A DNA stretch of 64,000 nucleotides from Mya arenaria (lineage: Eukaryota; Mollusca; Bivalvia; Myida; Myidae): the NCBI RefSeq assembly GCF_026914265.1, contig NC_069135.1, positions 29,330,738-29,394,737 of the forward strand, read 5' to 3'. The translations under genes and the position numbers were made by a program. The notes beneath the pieces were generated by a model. The model worked only from the letters and a program-made list of their open reading frames with translations. It ran no database searches and was not told the origin of the DNA. This document shows, piece by piece, positions 12,201-22,444 of the stretch; position 1 is the stretch's first letter, and the number at the start of each line of letters is the position of its first letter.

Positions 12201-14500
12201 AATAACCGGAAAATGAGGCATGTACCACTCTTGATCATTTGTACTACTGACTTCAGAAATGTAACCCTTCTCTTTGTAACTCTCAATAGTTTCTGCATAT
12301 GCCGTTTTCAAGTTTATGTCTTTGTTTAGCTTTCTTTCTGTATGCTCAAACCTTCTCATGGCATGTTCATAGTTAATGACCAGATCCTTTTTGTTGTCTT
12401 TCCATGGTATTGACACTGTATACCTCTTATTTTCTTCATTATACTCTAAAGTATCTTCTACTATTTTTAGGGATTTCACTTCTTCCGAATTCGTTTTTGG
12501 TCTATTTTCAATAGCCTCTGTTTCCCAAAATCGTTTTAAGGTCTCATCGATTTGATGCAGTTCGCTTGTGCACTGAACTGTATTAAAGGTATACAAACAT
12601 GTATCCTTATAATTCTGGTTTTTCACTGGATCAATGCATGTCCATCCTAGAGGTGTTGGTCTTGCGATAGGTGAATTAGGTTCACCTACTATTTCTTCCA
12701 AACTTCTATGCAATTCTGCATGGTCAAGCCCTATTAACAAGTCTATTTTGGGTTTCTTTCCCAACTTTGGGAATTTAATTCCTTTTAAATGAGCCCATCT
12801 ATGTACATTTTGACTCCAGTCTGTAGGTTTCAGTTTCCCGGTTACTTCTATAGTGGTAACGGCTGTAATGTTTAGTTCTAAATCCCTGTCGTCTACATTG
12901 TTTAACTTGAATGTAACATTCATAGTGTCTAATTCTTCACACCTTCCATTCAACACATTCACCTGCAAAACAGTTTTGTCTCCAGTTAAACCAAGTTCAG
13001 CAGCAACATCACTGTTGACATATGTTTTTGTACTTCCGTCATCTAAAAGTGCATTAATCTTAATTTCTTTTCCATTTGCACACACTAAAACTGGAACTGT
13101 TCGTAACGAAATACTATTGTTCTGTGAGCTTGTGAAAGTCTCACCAGATGCGTCTCTAACCTCACTTGGTTCGTGTCTAATTTCATCTCTCTTTGGACAA
13201 AATGCTCTTGCATCCGGATTGAGGTTATGTAGTAATCTATGGTGTAATCTGTTACACCCACCTACTCCACATTGTCTTGTTCTTTTGCACTGTCTACCAG
13301 AATGATTATTAGCAAGACACCGAAAACACAACCTGAAGCATTTTGCCTTCTCCCATCTTTCTTCTATTGACAGTTTCTTGTATTGACTACAGTCCCAAAT
13401 ATTATGATCTTGATGACACATACTGCATGACCTCAGGGCTTTCTTAGGTGAAGTAAAAAATGATTTATGCTCTCGGTAATCACTTTCACATTTTCCATCC
13501 AGCCCATATTTTGTTTCCGTTGCAATGTTTTGAAATTCTGCTTCTTTCACTGTCCATTCACTTAATGTTTTCACTGACTCTTGTTTCTCGTTTTCATATA
13601 CCCAACGTTTATAGCGTGAAATCATGGATTCTGGCAGCTTCTTTAACAGTTGCTGATAAAGAATACCACTATGCAGGTCTTCAATTTTATTCTCTAACAT
13701 GTTTACCAGGGTGATATCTAGTAGATCAACAAACTTTTCTGTTGATTTCGCATTCTCACGTTTTATTTGTGGAAATGTTGCAATATCGTCCATGAATTTT
13801 GTCATTAGTCGTCTTTCCCCACCATATTTCCTCTCAATGCGTTCTTTTGCGTTGTCATAAGCTACAGCTGAATGTCCAAGGCCCTCTACCGTTTTCAATG
13901 CTTCACCTGTCAAATACTGGCGCATTTGCAAAAACTTATACTCTGCAGACGCATCTGTTTTGTCAATACATGCCTCAAAGGCTGCCTTCCAGAATGGGAA
14001 ATATTTCTTGTTACCAGAGAACATAGGGATGGACACACGTTTTAACTGACACCTCAAGTCTTTATCAACTTGTTTTTGCTTACTGATGCTTGGTTCTATT
14101 TTTGTTGATTTCTTGCTACTTGTTTCGCTCATTAAATAATGATACTCATCTAACACCTTATCATATTCCTTTGACAAGAGGTCAATTTCATTGGCGGTTG
14201 ACTTCATTTCTTTTGTTTTTCCCTGCGTTTTGTACTCAATTGTCAATTCTTCTATCGAAGTAATAGCCTCATCCATGTTTACTTCTAACTTATCAATCAG
14301 CTCTCTTAATAGTTCTTTCTCATGTGTCTCATCGTTCAATTCCTCTAGAAGTTTGTTTTTCCTTCGAGTAAACTCCGATTTTTTACGGGATTTTTTCATT
14401 TTCAAGCTTGTCAACTTACTTTCGTTGTCGTGTGTAACGTCTTCAACCTTTTCTTCATCCGTTTCTGCCATATTGATAAGTTGGTATGACGAACTGGCCA
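9220..14500 (-). pseudogene. BEL/Pao gag-pol remnant
   Basis: The domains, in coding order, are as follows. Gag has a coiled N-terminus and a DUF1759-like capsid region at about 13500-14050, then Cys-rich knuckles (CSMCHQDHNIWDC, CFRCLANNH) around 13270-13430. A DUF1758-type aspartic protease follows at about 12700-13050, with LLDDGSTKTYV. The RT is at about 11600-12200, with MRIVFDAS and a YMDD box near 11800-11810. RNase H is at about 10900-11290, with HTFVDASSQAFGAVVY and VFWSDSMNV. The integrase is at about 9600-10460, with an HHCC-like CTECKRRKA and a DNGTNFVG core, and a DUF5641-like chromo-type end lies at about 9230-9525. The family is clear. The reading frame is not continuous, so this is treated as a fossil. 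Confidence 0.9.
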
Positions 14501-14619
14501 AATAACATTCACAAACGTGTCTATCCGGCTACTGGTCTATCCGAACTTGATGCATCGATTAAACACTTCCGTCTATTACAGTACGATTGGACGTTTTCAA
14601 CCACGCTCTGCTACCATTT

Positions 14620-14834
14620 TGTTGTGTCGATATCTATTGATGTTATTTGCTGGTTGTATACTATACACAATAACGTTCTGTTTCACTTTTTATTGTTTTT
14701 CTCTATTACAACATGTGCTTTAACTATAACGATATATTCGATTGTCACACCGGAGGATAAGGTTATACACCACTAAATATAACGGAACAAGTTCCATCAA
14801 TTGAGTTAGAACTAAACTGTATACCTTCTGAACA
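14620..14834 (-). repeat. BEL/Pao 5' LTR
   Basis: This is the partner of 7521-7735, differing at two sites. It should hold the element promoter. The putative tRNA primer-binding site lies directly inside it, at about 14605-14617. Confidence 0.92.
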
Positions 14835-14839
14835 TAACT

Positions 14840-16173
14840 ACTGTATGTAATAGTCTTATGAATGAACATATATAAATCATCATCAATATAGATTATGATA
14901 CTTATACTGCTCGGTGTGTTTTATTACTATGTAATAAACATTTTACTTAGAAAGACTAATTATGTCATGCTGTCACCTGTGTAGTCTTCTGAATGATTTG
15001 TTACTAGTTAGTTATGTTTAAATATTATGATGGCCACCCAAATAGTCGCATACATCCAGGCCTGGAATTAAATCGGAGTCCAGATTGTCTTAAAACCCAT
15101 CCATAAATAAGTCTGAGAGTAACTTACCTTTTTTATAAAAAATATACTTTTTATATTCCATTCCTTTCTTTACAGATATGATTCAAATATGCGGATGTTA
15201 TCTTCTGAGATCATTACTATCAATGAAGAACCTCACTACAATTGGTTGGGCTGCTAGATTGGTAGCAACGTGATGGACAACTAGTGCCTGTTGAAAAACT
15301 ATTGTTGGTTGGGCATCTATTGCTTACTGGACACTATATTGGATGGGCCATACGTGTTGGTTGAACAATTATAAATGGTTTGAACCGGAAGTGTTGGTTA
15401 GACCATCAGTGCTGTTTGGACTGCTTGTTGGACAGAATGTGTGATGGACAACTTGTGTTATTTGAATCACTGTTGGATATACAGCTATTGTTTATCGGAT
15501 AGCTATACTCAGTTGATTTACATGTTTTGGTTGAACAACTGTTAATGGATGGACAAGAAGCGTTGGTTTGACCACAAGTGTTGATTGGACTGTATTTAAT
15601 TGATGGATATCTAGTTGAGCATGATTTGAACGCAATGAACCGCTACTGTAGGTTGTCAGGTCATATTGGTTGGATTCCCATTGCTAGTATTTGTTGGATC
15701 TCTTTTGTTGGTTGAACTGTTGTTTTTTTACTGTTATTATTGATATTCATACATGTATAATATGTTAAGTGCTTAGTATTTAACACTTATAACTATTATT
15801 ATTATCATAAGAGATATTATTATTCAATAATCATATAAATTAAATATTTTTATGTCCTTGTACTAACATTTAAAATGTGCATCATAATGTTTTATTATAT
15901 GAACAACACTTTTTATAGATATTTAAATAAATATTAATTCTGTACAACCATTTTTTGTTTGTTTTGCTATAATTTGTATGATAGTATCAGACATTTTCTA
16001 CAGATACGGTATGATAAATTTGTCATAAAAAAAATCAGAGCTCATGGTGTTCATAATATGATGATTCTAATCAAATAAAATTTATAAGTTGAATTGCATC
16101 ATTGTCAGAATGTATGATTCTTCATTAAATATGACGAGATCTCCTGCCAACTGATCTTAAGGGATCTGCACCT
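14840..16173. other. Non-coding spacer with a degenerate TTGGTTGGA-type repeat
   Basis: No gene is recognised. Between about 15235 and 15720 the + strand is a degenerate, irregular repeat built around words such as GTTGGTTGGAC and TTGGATGG. It looks like an eroded minisatellite. The rest is AT-rich and featureless to me. Confidence 0.5.
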
Positions 16174-16532
16174 TTAAAACTGCAATCTCACAGATTAACT
16201 GATTTTGGTATCATTGCTTTCAATTCAGCCAATCATATAAAATGATTCACAATAGAACAGATCTCAGTTGTTTAAAACACTGTCAAAAGACTCCATTTTC
16301 TTAAAGCGTTAGTAACGCTTCTAACCATAAATATCAATTTTCAAACAAAGATATGTAAAAATGTTATCTGATCTTCTATCAGCAATCTTATATCACTGGT
16401 TTTCAGACATTTTTTTGTCAAAACAGTCAAGATATGTAAAAATGTTTCCTGATCTTCTATCAGCAATCTTATATCACTGGTTTTCAGACATTTTTTTTGT
16501 CAAAACGGTCAGTCTGTGAGAATGCAGCTTTA
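16174..16532. mobile_element. MITE family 2 (palindromic), copy 1
   Basis: A foldback-like element with ends close to TTAAA-CTGCAATCTCACAGA, and the reverse complement at the right end. The right arm contains an internal direct duplication of about 84 bp (around 16335-16500, repeated CTATCAGCAATCTTATATCA). Family members elsewhere are flanked by TA, which suggests Tc1/mariner-type mobilisation. Confidence 0.7.
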
Positions 16533-17238
16533 AACTTGAGCACTATATTTACAATGATGAACAATCTTAGTTATGGAAATTTGAATACATAGCAGCAGAT
16601 GTATTTAATCATTCAAGTGTTGAAATATTATGTATGATCTTGCTGGACATGAGCCTACTGTTTCTGAAAATTTGCATGTGTACCAAGTTTGATTTAAATC
16701 TCAAGGGCCAAGAAAATATTCGGCCTACTGTACGCTAACGAAACCTGGGCTTATTGACTATAAAAGTACTAAAGTAATATGATAGGAAAAAGCTGGAACC
16801 AAGGGCTGCCGGTATACTAGCACGGCGCTCCTACAAACTAAGTTTACCGAGTGGCTAGTTATTGCCCACAAACGTTAACTCGATTTTATGTCGTTTTAAT
16901 ATTAACCATGGGAGTAAAACAGTCATTGGAATAAGAAGATCATAGACAATCATATTAATAAAAACGTTTTTTATACAATTTAATAATAACATTAAACATT
17001 ATATAATTCAAAATTAATAATTTGTCCTTGGTACGCAATAATCCCTTTAAAGGTTCATTTGCCAAGGGTTAAAAACCCCATCTTTTGAAAAATCTCTTGT
17101 TCGACTGTTATCGGCTATGAAGTGTTGTTTCACATCCTGTGTCATAATTTTAAGTTCTAAACGTCTACTTTTTGTATAAACATTTAAATCTATGTCACTT
17201 GTGTGCATTTCTTTAGTCCTTGCAGTTAATGAAAGTTT
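16533..17238. other. Non-coding spacer
   Basis: No gene is recognised. The right part may be 3' UTR of the possible minus-strand gene at 17239-17487. I saw no clear poly(A) signal for it. Confidence 0.35.
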
Positions 17239-17487
17239 TCATTCATATTGACACACTTCATTTACTTCATCTCTGTTCTTGAACCGAATCCAGTCTCTTG
17301 TGTTTTGAACAAAAGTATTTTGTAAAACCACTGATAGTGCAGGTGTTATCAGATTAATGGTATCAACTGCCTGCTCCTGTTGAGCATCAACTTGGCTGAC
17401 TAAAACATCCGGAATGGACATCTCTGAAATTAAATAAAAAGTTTTATCATCATCCAAGTTAGCCTGAAAAATAAAAATATTAAACAC
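17239..17487 (-). CDS. Possible small minus-strand gene, last exon (unknown protein)
   Basis: I do not recognise this protein. On the minus strand two acceptor-like sites (a T-rich tract then CAG near 17465, and TTTAATTTCAG near 17424) precede an open frame containing MSIPDVLVSQVDAQQEQ...NTRDWIRFKNRDEVNEVCQYE, about 60 residues if it starts at that Met. Composition is more coding-like than the flanks. A candidate 5' exon lies about 0.9 kb upstream, ending in a good donor (GTGAGT) at about 18290. The ATGs in that exon run into an in-frame stop, so it would have to be 5' UTR. There are no obvious domains or signal peptide. Confidence 0.3.
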   Translation of the reverse strand: MFNIFIFQANLDDDKTFYLISEMSIPDVLVSQVDAQQEQAVDTINLITPALSVVLQNTFVQNTRDWIRFKNRDEVNEVCQYE

Positions 17488-17489
17488 TC

Positions 17490-17850
17490 TAAAGCTGCAC
17501 TCTTACAGATTTACCGTTTTGACAACTTTTTTTATTTGTTGTCTTGGAATGAGGCAATGTCTGCGTAAATATCTGCAAACCAGTGATATAGGCCTGCTGA
17601 CAAAAAAATCAATCACCGATTTTCATATCTCCATTTGAAAATTATAATTTTATGGCTAATTTTAAAAACGTTACTAACGGTTTAAGAAAAATGCATTAAA
17701 ATATTTTTTTAAATATGAAAATCTGTGATCCGATGTTTTGTCAGCAGTCTTATATTACTGGTTTTCTTGCAGGTTTGCATGAATTGGCTCGTTCGAAGAC
17801 AATAAATAAAACAGTTGTCAAAATGTTTAATCTGTGAGAATGCAGCTTTA
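17490..17850. mobile_element. MITE family 2, copy 2
   Basis: A palindromic element of about 360 bp, flanked by TA on both sides, with ends AAGCTGCACTCTTACAG and the reverse complement CTGTGAGAATGCAGCTT. It has no coding capacity. It lies directly beside the small minus-strand ORF. Confidence 0.8.
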
Positions 17851-18355
17851 ATATCAGTCAGATATTTAAATAGTTACAATTTACTAGTACATTATTTATA
17901 AGCTGCTATTCTATGACCTGAATATTTGTTTATATACAGCACAGCAGTCAGTATTTAAATGCCCTTCTTAATCACATGATGCTTTAAGCTTCGTTTACTT
18001 GACTGCTTTAAAGTTGCATATTTTAACAATTTCACACTATTTGCAAAATATTATTAATTTAAATTAATAACAAACTCAACAAACCACAATTTAATGCATA
18101 TTTCATAACAATCAGTATGTGTTTGAAGTCTTTGAGAACTACTATGAGTCTTTTGTTAGTTTACCCCACCCACTTAAATGTGTATTGATGTTTGATATAA
18201 ACGTCGAAAACTTCATTGACATTTAAAAAAAAACGGTAGAAATTTATAGAAAAATGTATAAACTGATGTTCCTAACAGGTTTTACTCACCTATCAATCGA
18301 TTTTGCCAATTATGCTCTTCCTTTCACTCATATCGATAACTAGGAAATTGAATGC
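17851..18355. other. Non-coding spacer, possible minus-strand leader
   Basis: No exon is certain here. A donor-like GTGAGT on the minus strand near 18290 follows a short ATG-containing leader (MSERKSIIGKID then stop), possibly a 5' UTR exon of the gene at 17239. Confidence 0.25.
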
Positions 18356-18425
18356 GGAAATAAACCGGAAGTCACCTTTGTCGCAAAGCATTCTGGTCTT
18401 CTGGAATAAGGCGAATGGAATTTTT
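18356..18425 (-). promoter_or_regulatory. ETS-like promoter block
   Basis: Contains ACCGGAAGT on the + strand (ACTTCCGGT on the minus strand), a classic ETS-family site often found near TATA-less start sites. The surrounding 55-60 bp matches 797-850 in inverted orientation. It sits between the possible minus-strand gene and the broken + strand signal-peptide exon, so it could serve either direction. Promoter function is inference. Confidence 0.4.
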
Positions 18426-18540
18426 TTTTGGATTGTAAATGCTGTATGCGATTGCATGTTTTGAACGTGATTTCAATTCAGATCAGTAAAATCAACATTT
18501 TGAACCAGCTATGAAAGTTTTCTAAAACAAGTACACAACA

Positions 18541-18610
18541 ATGGCGAATATCGTTCAGTTGTTATTCACCGCATGAGTGTACTCAGTTGCTCGTATTCAA
18601 TATTCTGAAG
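18541..18610 (+). pseudogene. Broken signal-peptide first exon of a cadherin-type gene
   Basis: A 70-bp ATG exon starts MANIVQLLFTA, hits an in-frame TGA at codon 12, and then would read VYSVARIQYSE before a GTGAGA donor. It is the same length and phase (1) as the intact exon at 61047-61116 (MAIDVELLFTACVLSVVLV), with similar sequence for about 110 bp upstream. The ending phase fits cadherin exon 2 (22708). It looks like the ancestral first exon, replaced by the signal exon at 22390. It could still be transcribed as 5' leader. Confidence 0.65.
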
Positions 18611-19170
18611 GTGAGATGAAAAACGTACATATGGGCTTATCGGAGCAATTGATCAGTTCAGTTTATAATTCATAACGGATGGTTATTTGTTTCAGTATAA
18701 GACAGCAATGTATTGTCTGTTTGTCCGTCCTACGGTCTGCATGTCAAACGCGCAATTCCTTTTTCGTTGTTTAGATAAATTGGGTTAAACTGAATCTAAA
18801 GGATATGTAAGGTTGCCATGTACGTGAAACGCTAGAAGTGTATTTTTCCAAATGAGAGTGCTGCCTTTTTGCATTGAAATGTAAAGGGAAATAGGTTATC
18901 TATAACCGCAAGACTTGACTCTTTTTCTCAGGTGTTTTACGTCCGACCCGAAAGGGATAATTTATTATTAAAACAGCGACCTCTGTCAAAAGAATACTCA
19001 CTCAAAAATTGGTTCCTCGCTTCATATTGTGAAAACGTTAACATTGTAATGCAGACGATTTTATTTTGATGTGTCAATGTTAAGCAGGATTTTATACTGC
19101 GTATATTTTTTTTTACAAATGAATTAACACATATCTCGTAGCGTCAATACACTGAACACTAATGTTGATT
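18611..19170. other. Non-coding spacer
   Basis: Nothing recognised. If the exon at 18541 is still used, this is the beginning of its intron. Confidence 0.4.
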
Positions 19171-19534
19171 TAAAAGCTGCACTCTCACAGATTGAACGTT
19201 TTGACAACGTTGTAATTTTTTGTCTTGAAACGAGCCAATGTTTGCGAAAATACATGGAAACCAGTTATTTAAGACTGCTGGCAAAAACTTAGATCGCAGT
19301 TTTTTTTATATTCAAGTTTAAACATTGATGTTTTATGTTTTTTCTTAAACCGTAAGTAACGGTTTAAGCCATAAAACATAACTTTTCGAACGGAAATATA
19401 AAAATCTGCGATATGATCTTTTGTCAGCAATCTTATATCATTGGTTTGTAGATATTTACGCAAAATGTGTACTTTACGAGACAAAAAATAAAAAAAGTTG
19501 TAAAAATGGTAAATCTGTGAAGGTGCAGCTTTAA
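19171..19534. mobile_element. MITE family 2, copy 3
   Basis: A palindromic element with ends AAGCTGCACTCTCACAGATT and the reverse complement. The two arms (about 170 bp each) meet around the repeated phrase CCGTAAGTAACGGTTTAAGCC. The short minus-strand ORF across it is a by-product of the arm sequence. Confidence 0.8.
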
Positions 19535-22389
19535 CGTTGTTTCCTATAAAGATAGGAAATATCAGAACTGCCCTTTCAGGTACATTTCATCTTTTCTGGG
19601 TTGTTTAATTTGTCTATATGCGAGATATAATCATAGATAAAGAAATATTCATCATAAATCAGTAGCCAAAAAAATGAATACAATTTTTATTTTGTTCATA
19701 GCTTATCTATAGTCCGATGTGCACGTTTAAAAGATATGAGTGGATTTTGGAAATGATTGCGTACGTCTGTGGCAATCAAATAAACTTTTTGGCATTCGGA
19801 GCTTGAATCGAATGACAACTGTATCCTATCGTGTGCGTTATTTTGAATTTCGACAACCATACTTAGCATAAACTTTATGGAAAAATGGACGACGGAATGA
19901 ATTATACCTAAGTTATGATTAGTTGATTCTAATTTAGATGAAAATTAAAATAATCAAACTTAATACACCTGTGTTCATAACTCATTATGGATTATCAATT
20001 TATTCTCAATATGAAATAATCTGGTGTTAAGCATTGTGTCTATATTAAGGAAATATTAGCAGGTTTTTTATATTTCTAATTATAAAACGTTTTTGTACCA
20101 TGGCTGTTTTTGTGGGTTGTTGCCATGTTCTCTTTTATTTGGGTAAAAGTATTAAAATGTTTAAATATAACTTAAATCAAATATTCAAATGACATGCACA
20201 CAGATGTCAATATTTGTATTCTTAAGAGATTTAAATTAACGATGACATCCCATATTTGCTATCCTAATTCACCTGAGTTGGGATTCGGCTGTATTTGATT
20301 ATTGCGCATAATGCTAATATTGTTTCAGTATCTGTAATATTACGAGATTATCCAGGACGTATCACTGGTATTAGCTGTAATTTATTTCAAGTGGCATATC
20401 CCGCGTCTTTAATAGGCTTAAAAAACTGTCATTATTCCCAATTTCTTTTAGCGTAATATGCATTGCGAAAGAGGACATTGCTTTATTCATTCGGAATACC
20501 TCGGCATTATTTTTCATCGAAAACAACCTCGGATGTATATGGATAGTTTATTTTACTATAAATAAATACTGTTTAACTACGCAGCAGGTTGATCGCGTAG
20601 TAAATTTAAGCAATTAAATTTTATTACTTTACACATGGAATTCTTAGTTATGTTTGCAACAATACACTTCACTCCAGGCAATCAATTTAATCTATAATAT
20701 ACAAATACACATAACAAGAATGCATTTATTAAATAATAATATTAAAAACAATACGAACTACTTCTACTGATGCATCGCCGTACACCCGACGTTGTTTTCG
20801 ATTAAAATTGCCGAGGAGTTCCGAATGTATTTTAGTTTATTTATTTTTTATTTCAAATGTCCTGTTTAGTAAAGCTCTCATTGTTCATCCATTATATTTC
20901 ACCATTCACACGCTGTTACACGCACTGTTATCAAATGTATGAACAAGAATAAGTTAAAGTCAGGGGTGATGTCCAGTATGCGACTTAAGTCATTTTTTGG
21001 TTGTACATCATTGTCTCTATTCACTGTATATGTCTGTTATTTATATCGAACAATCCGATTAGCTACATCGTTCTTAAATCCAATTAAGACCAGTATCGAA
21101 AAAACCCACTGACTGATTTTTAAACTCGTATAATACAAAATACCTCCAAGTCATGATAACTTTGATTAATTGCTGCCGGGTTTTTAACATTGTTTTAAAA
21201 TAATTGAGTATATGAAGCTAGCTTAATTTCCCCCCCCCCCCCCAAAAAAAAAGAGAGCTAAATATGTAAACAGGTCAACTCGCTGGGGAACATGGTGACA
21301 GACTATTTAATGTTAGAAAAATGTCCGTTCTTTTAATATGTTCTTGATTGACCTCCCTTATTCTCAGTTTTGGGGGACGTTGTCGGTCAGGATTTTAAAC
21401 TTGCCGCACAATTATGAAATACGTTGAAAAAAGCTTGTATGACTAAATTAAAGTCACGTCAAGTTAAAAGAGTATACCTTTTCATTTGCACATGGAACAG
21501 AAGAAATAAATATCTTAAGAATTCCAGTTGACTGTTTTGTGGGCAATTATTTATACATTTTATTGTTTGCTTTCTTGCGCCAAGTGCCCAATACATCTTA
21601 TTTATTTTTTTATTTTATCGATAAGGCGTATTCGTTGCGTCATTTACTGGCAACAGGACCATAATTCATTACACAAGAACATGGGTGTACAGGGTATATA
21701 CTGTCGGGTGCAGATACCTAGGATTAAAAATTAAGAAATTCTGATTAAAAAGTTTCACTGTACGGTCGTTAGGCGTGGGATTGAAATACATTCCGCATTT
21801 GGAACTACATCTTTTTATTCAAGATATGAATATTAAACTTGAATAATTTTTCGGTAGAATATCCGAGTAGGGATACACTTTTGGAAAACAAATACCATCG
21901 TGAAAGAATTGCTGTTTCCAGTTTCGAATATTTGGAAATAAAATTAAACAATTCTAGATTTAAAAATGTATGAAAGTATGAAAACAAGTATACTAGCAAT
22001 TGTTCTGTAATTATCACTTCCTAATTCTCATGACAAAAAAAACTCGCACAAAATTTAATGTGTTTTGTTTGTAACAAATTGCACGGATTATCATAATATT
22101 ATTAATGATTTATTTACGTAATATTTGACACTACTGTTACACCTATAAACATGAAGATTATCTTACAGACTAGTGTCACTGATATCAACATTTGAATGAG
22201 ACTCTAATTCTGGAATTTATTCGCAACAGTCTAAAAAAGATTGACATGGATTTATTTTTCCATGAAAATAAAGATGAACCAAATAAAATGAAACGTTGTG
22301 GTTTTGTGGCATGTAGTGATTGAAAGTCCGGACAGGAAGTGGACATCATTTAATTGTAATGAAATAAACATTTCGGAAAAAGTATCAAT
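19535..22389. other. Non-coding region upstream of the cadherin start exon
   Basis: AT-rich with no recognised exon. It contains a foldback element at 20487-20830 and a C/A homopolymer stretch near 21231-21251. Close to the start codon, 22325-22345 holds an ETS-like CAGGAAGTGG. I see no TATA box at a convincing distance. Confidence 0.45.
20487..20830. repeat. Foldback (inverted-repeat) element
   Basis: Arms of about 48 bp (20487-20534 and 20785-20830) are inverted copies sharing ATTCGGAATACCTCGGC and GAAAACAACCTCGG-like words, with about 250 bp between them. The layout is MITE-like. I could not define a target duplication. Confidence 0.6.
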
Positions 22390-22444
22390 ATGCTTACTGT
22401 GACTTGGATTTTAATATTGACGGGACTTATACACACATATGATG
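22390..22444 (+). CDS. Cadherin exon 1: signal peptide
   Basis: Encodes MLTVTWILILTGLIHTYD, a hydrophobic signal peptide, and ends in phase 1 before donor GTAAAT. I chose this start because its phase matches exon 2 and the nearest other candidate (18541) carries a stop. Confidence 0.75.

Larger units (their letters stand above)
7521..14834 (-). mobile_element. BEL/Pao LTR retrotransposon, minus strand
   Basis: A 7.3-kb element is bounded by 215-bp LTRs (7521-7735 and 14620-14834) beginning TG and ending CA, and by a perfect 5-bp TAACT duplication (7516-7520, 14835-14839). Read on the minus strand, the order is gag, protease, RT, RNase H, integrase, which is the Pao order. A primer-binding-site-like TGGTAGCAGAGC follows the 5' LTR, and a purine-rich tract (GTGGAGGGG) precedes the 3' LTR. 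The LTRs differ at only two positions by eye (about 1%), so the insertion is young. The ends look whole; the coding part is broken, with about three breaks. Confidence 0.93.

Noticed and set aside
10705-14505. + strand ORFs opposite the BEL/Pao coding strand
   Set aside because: Shadows of the minus-strand gag-pol; no motifs.
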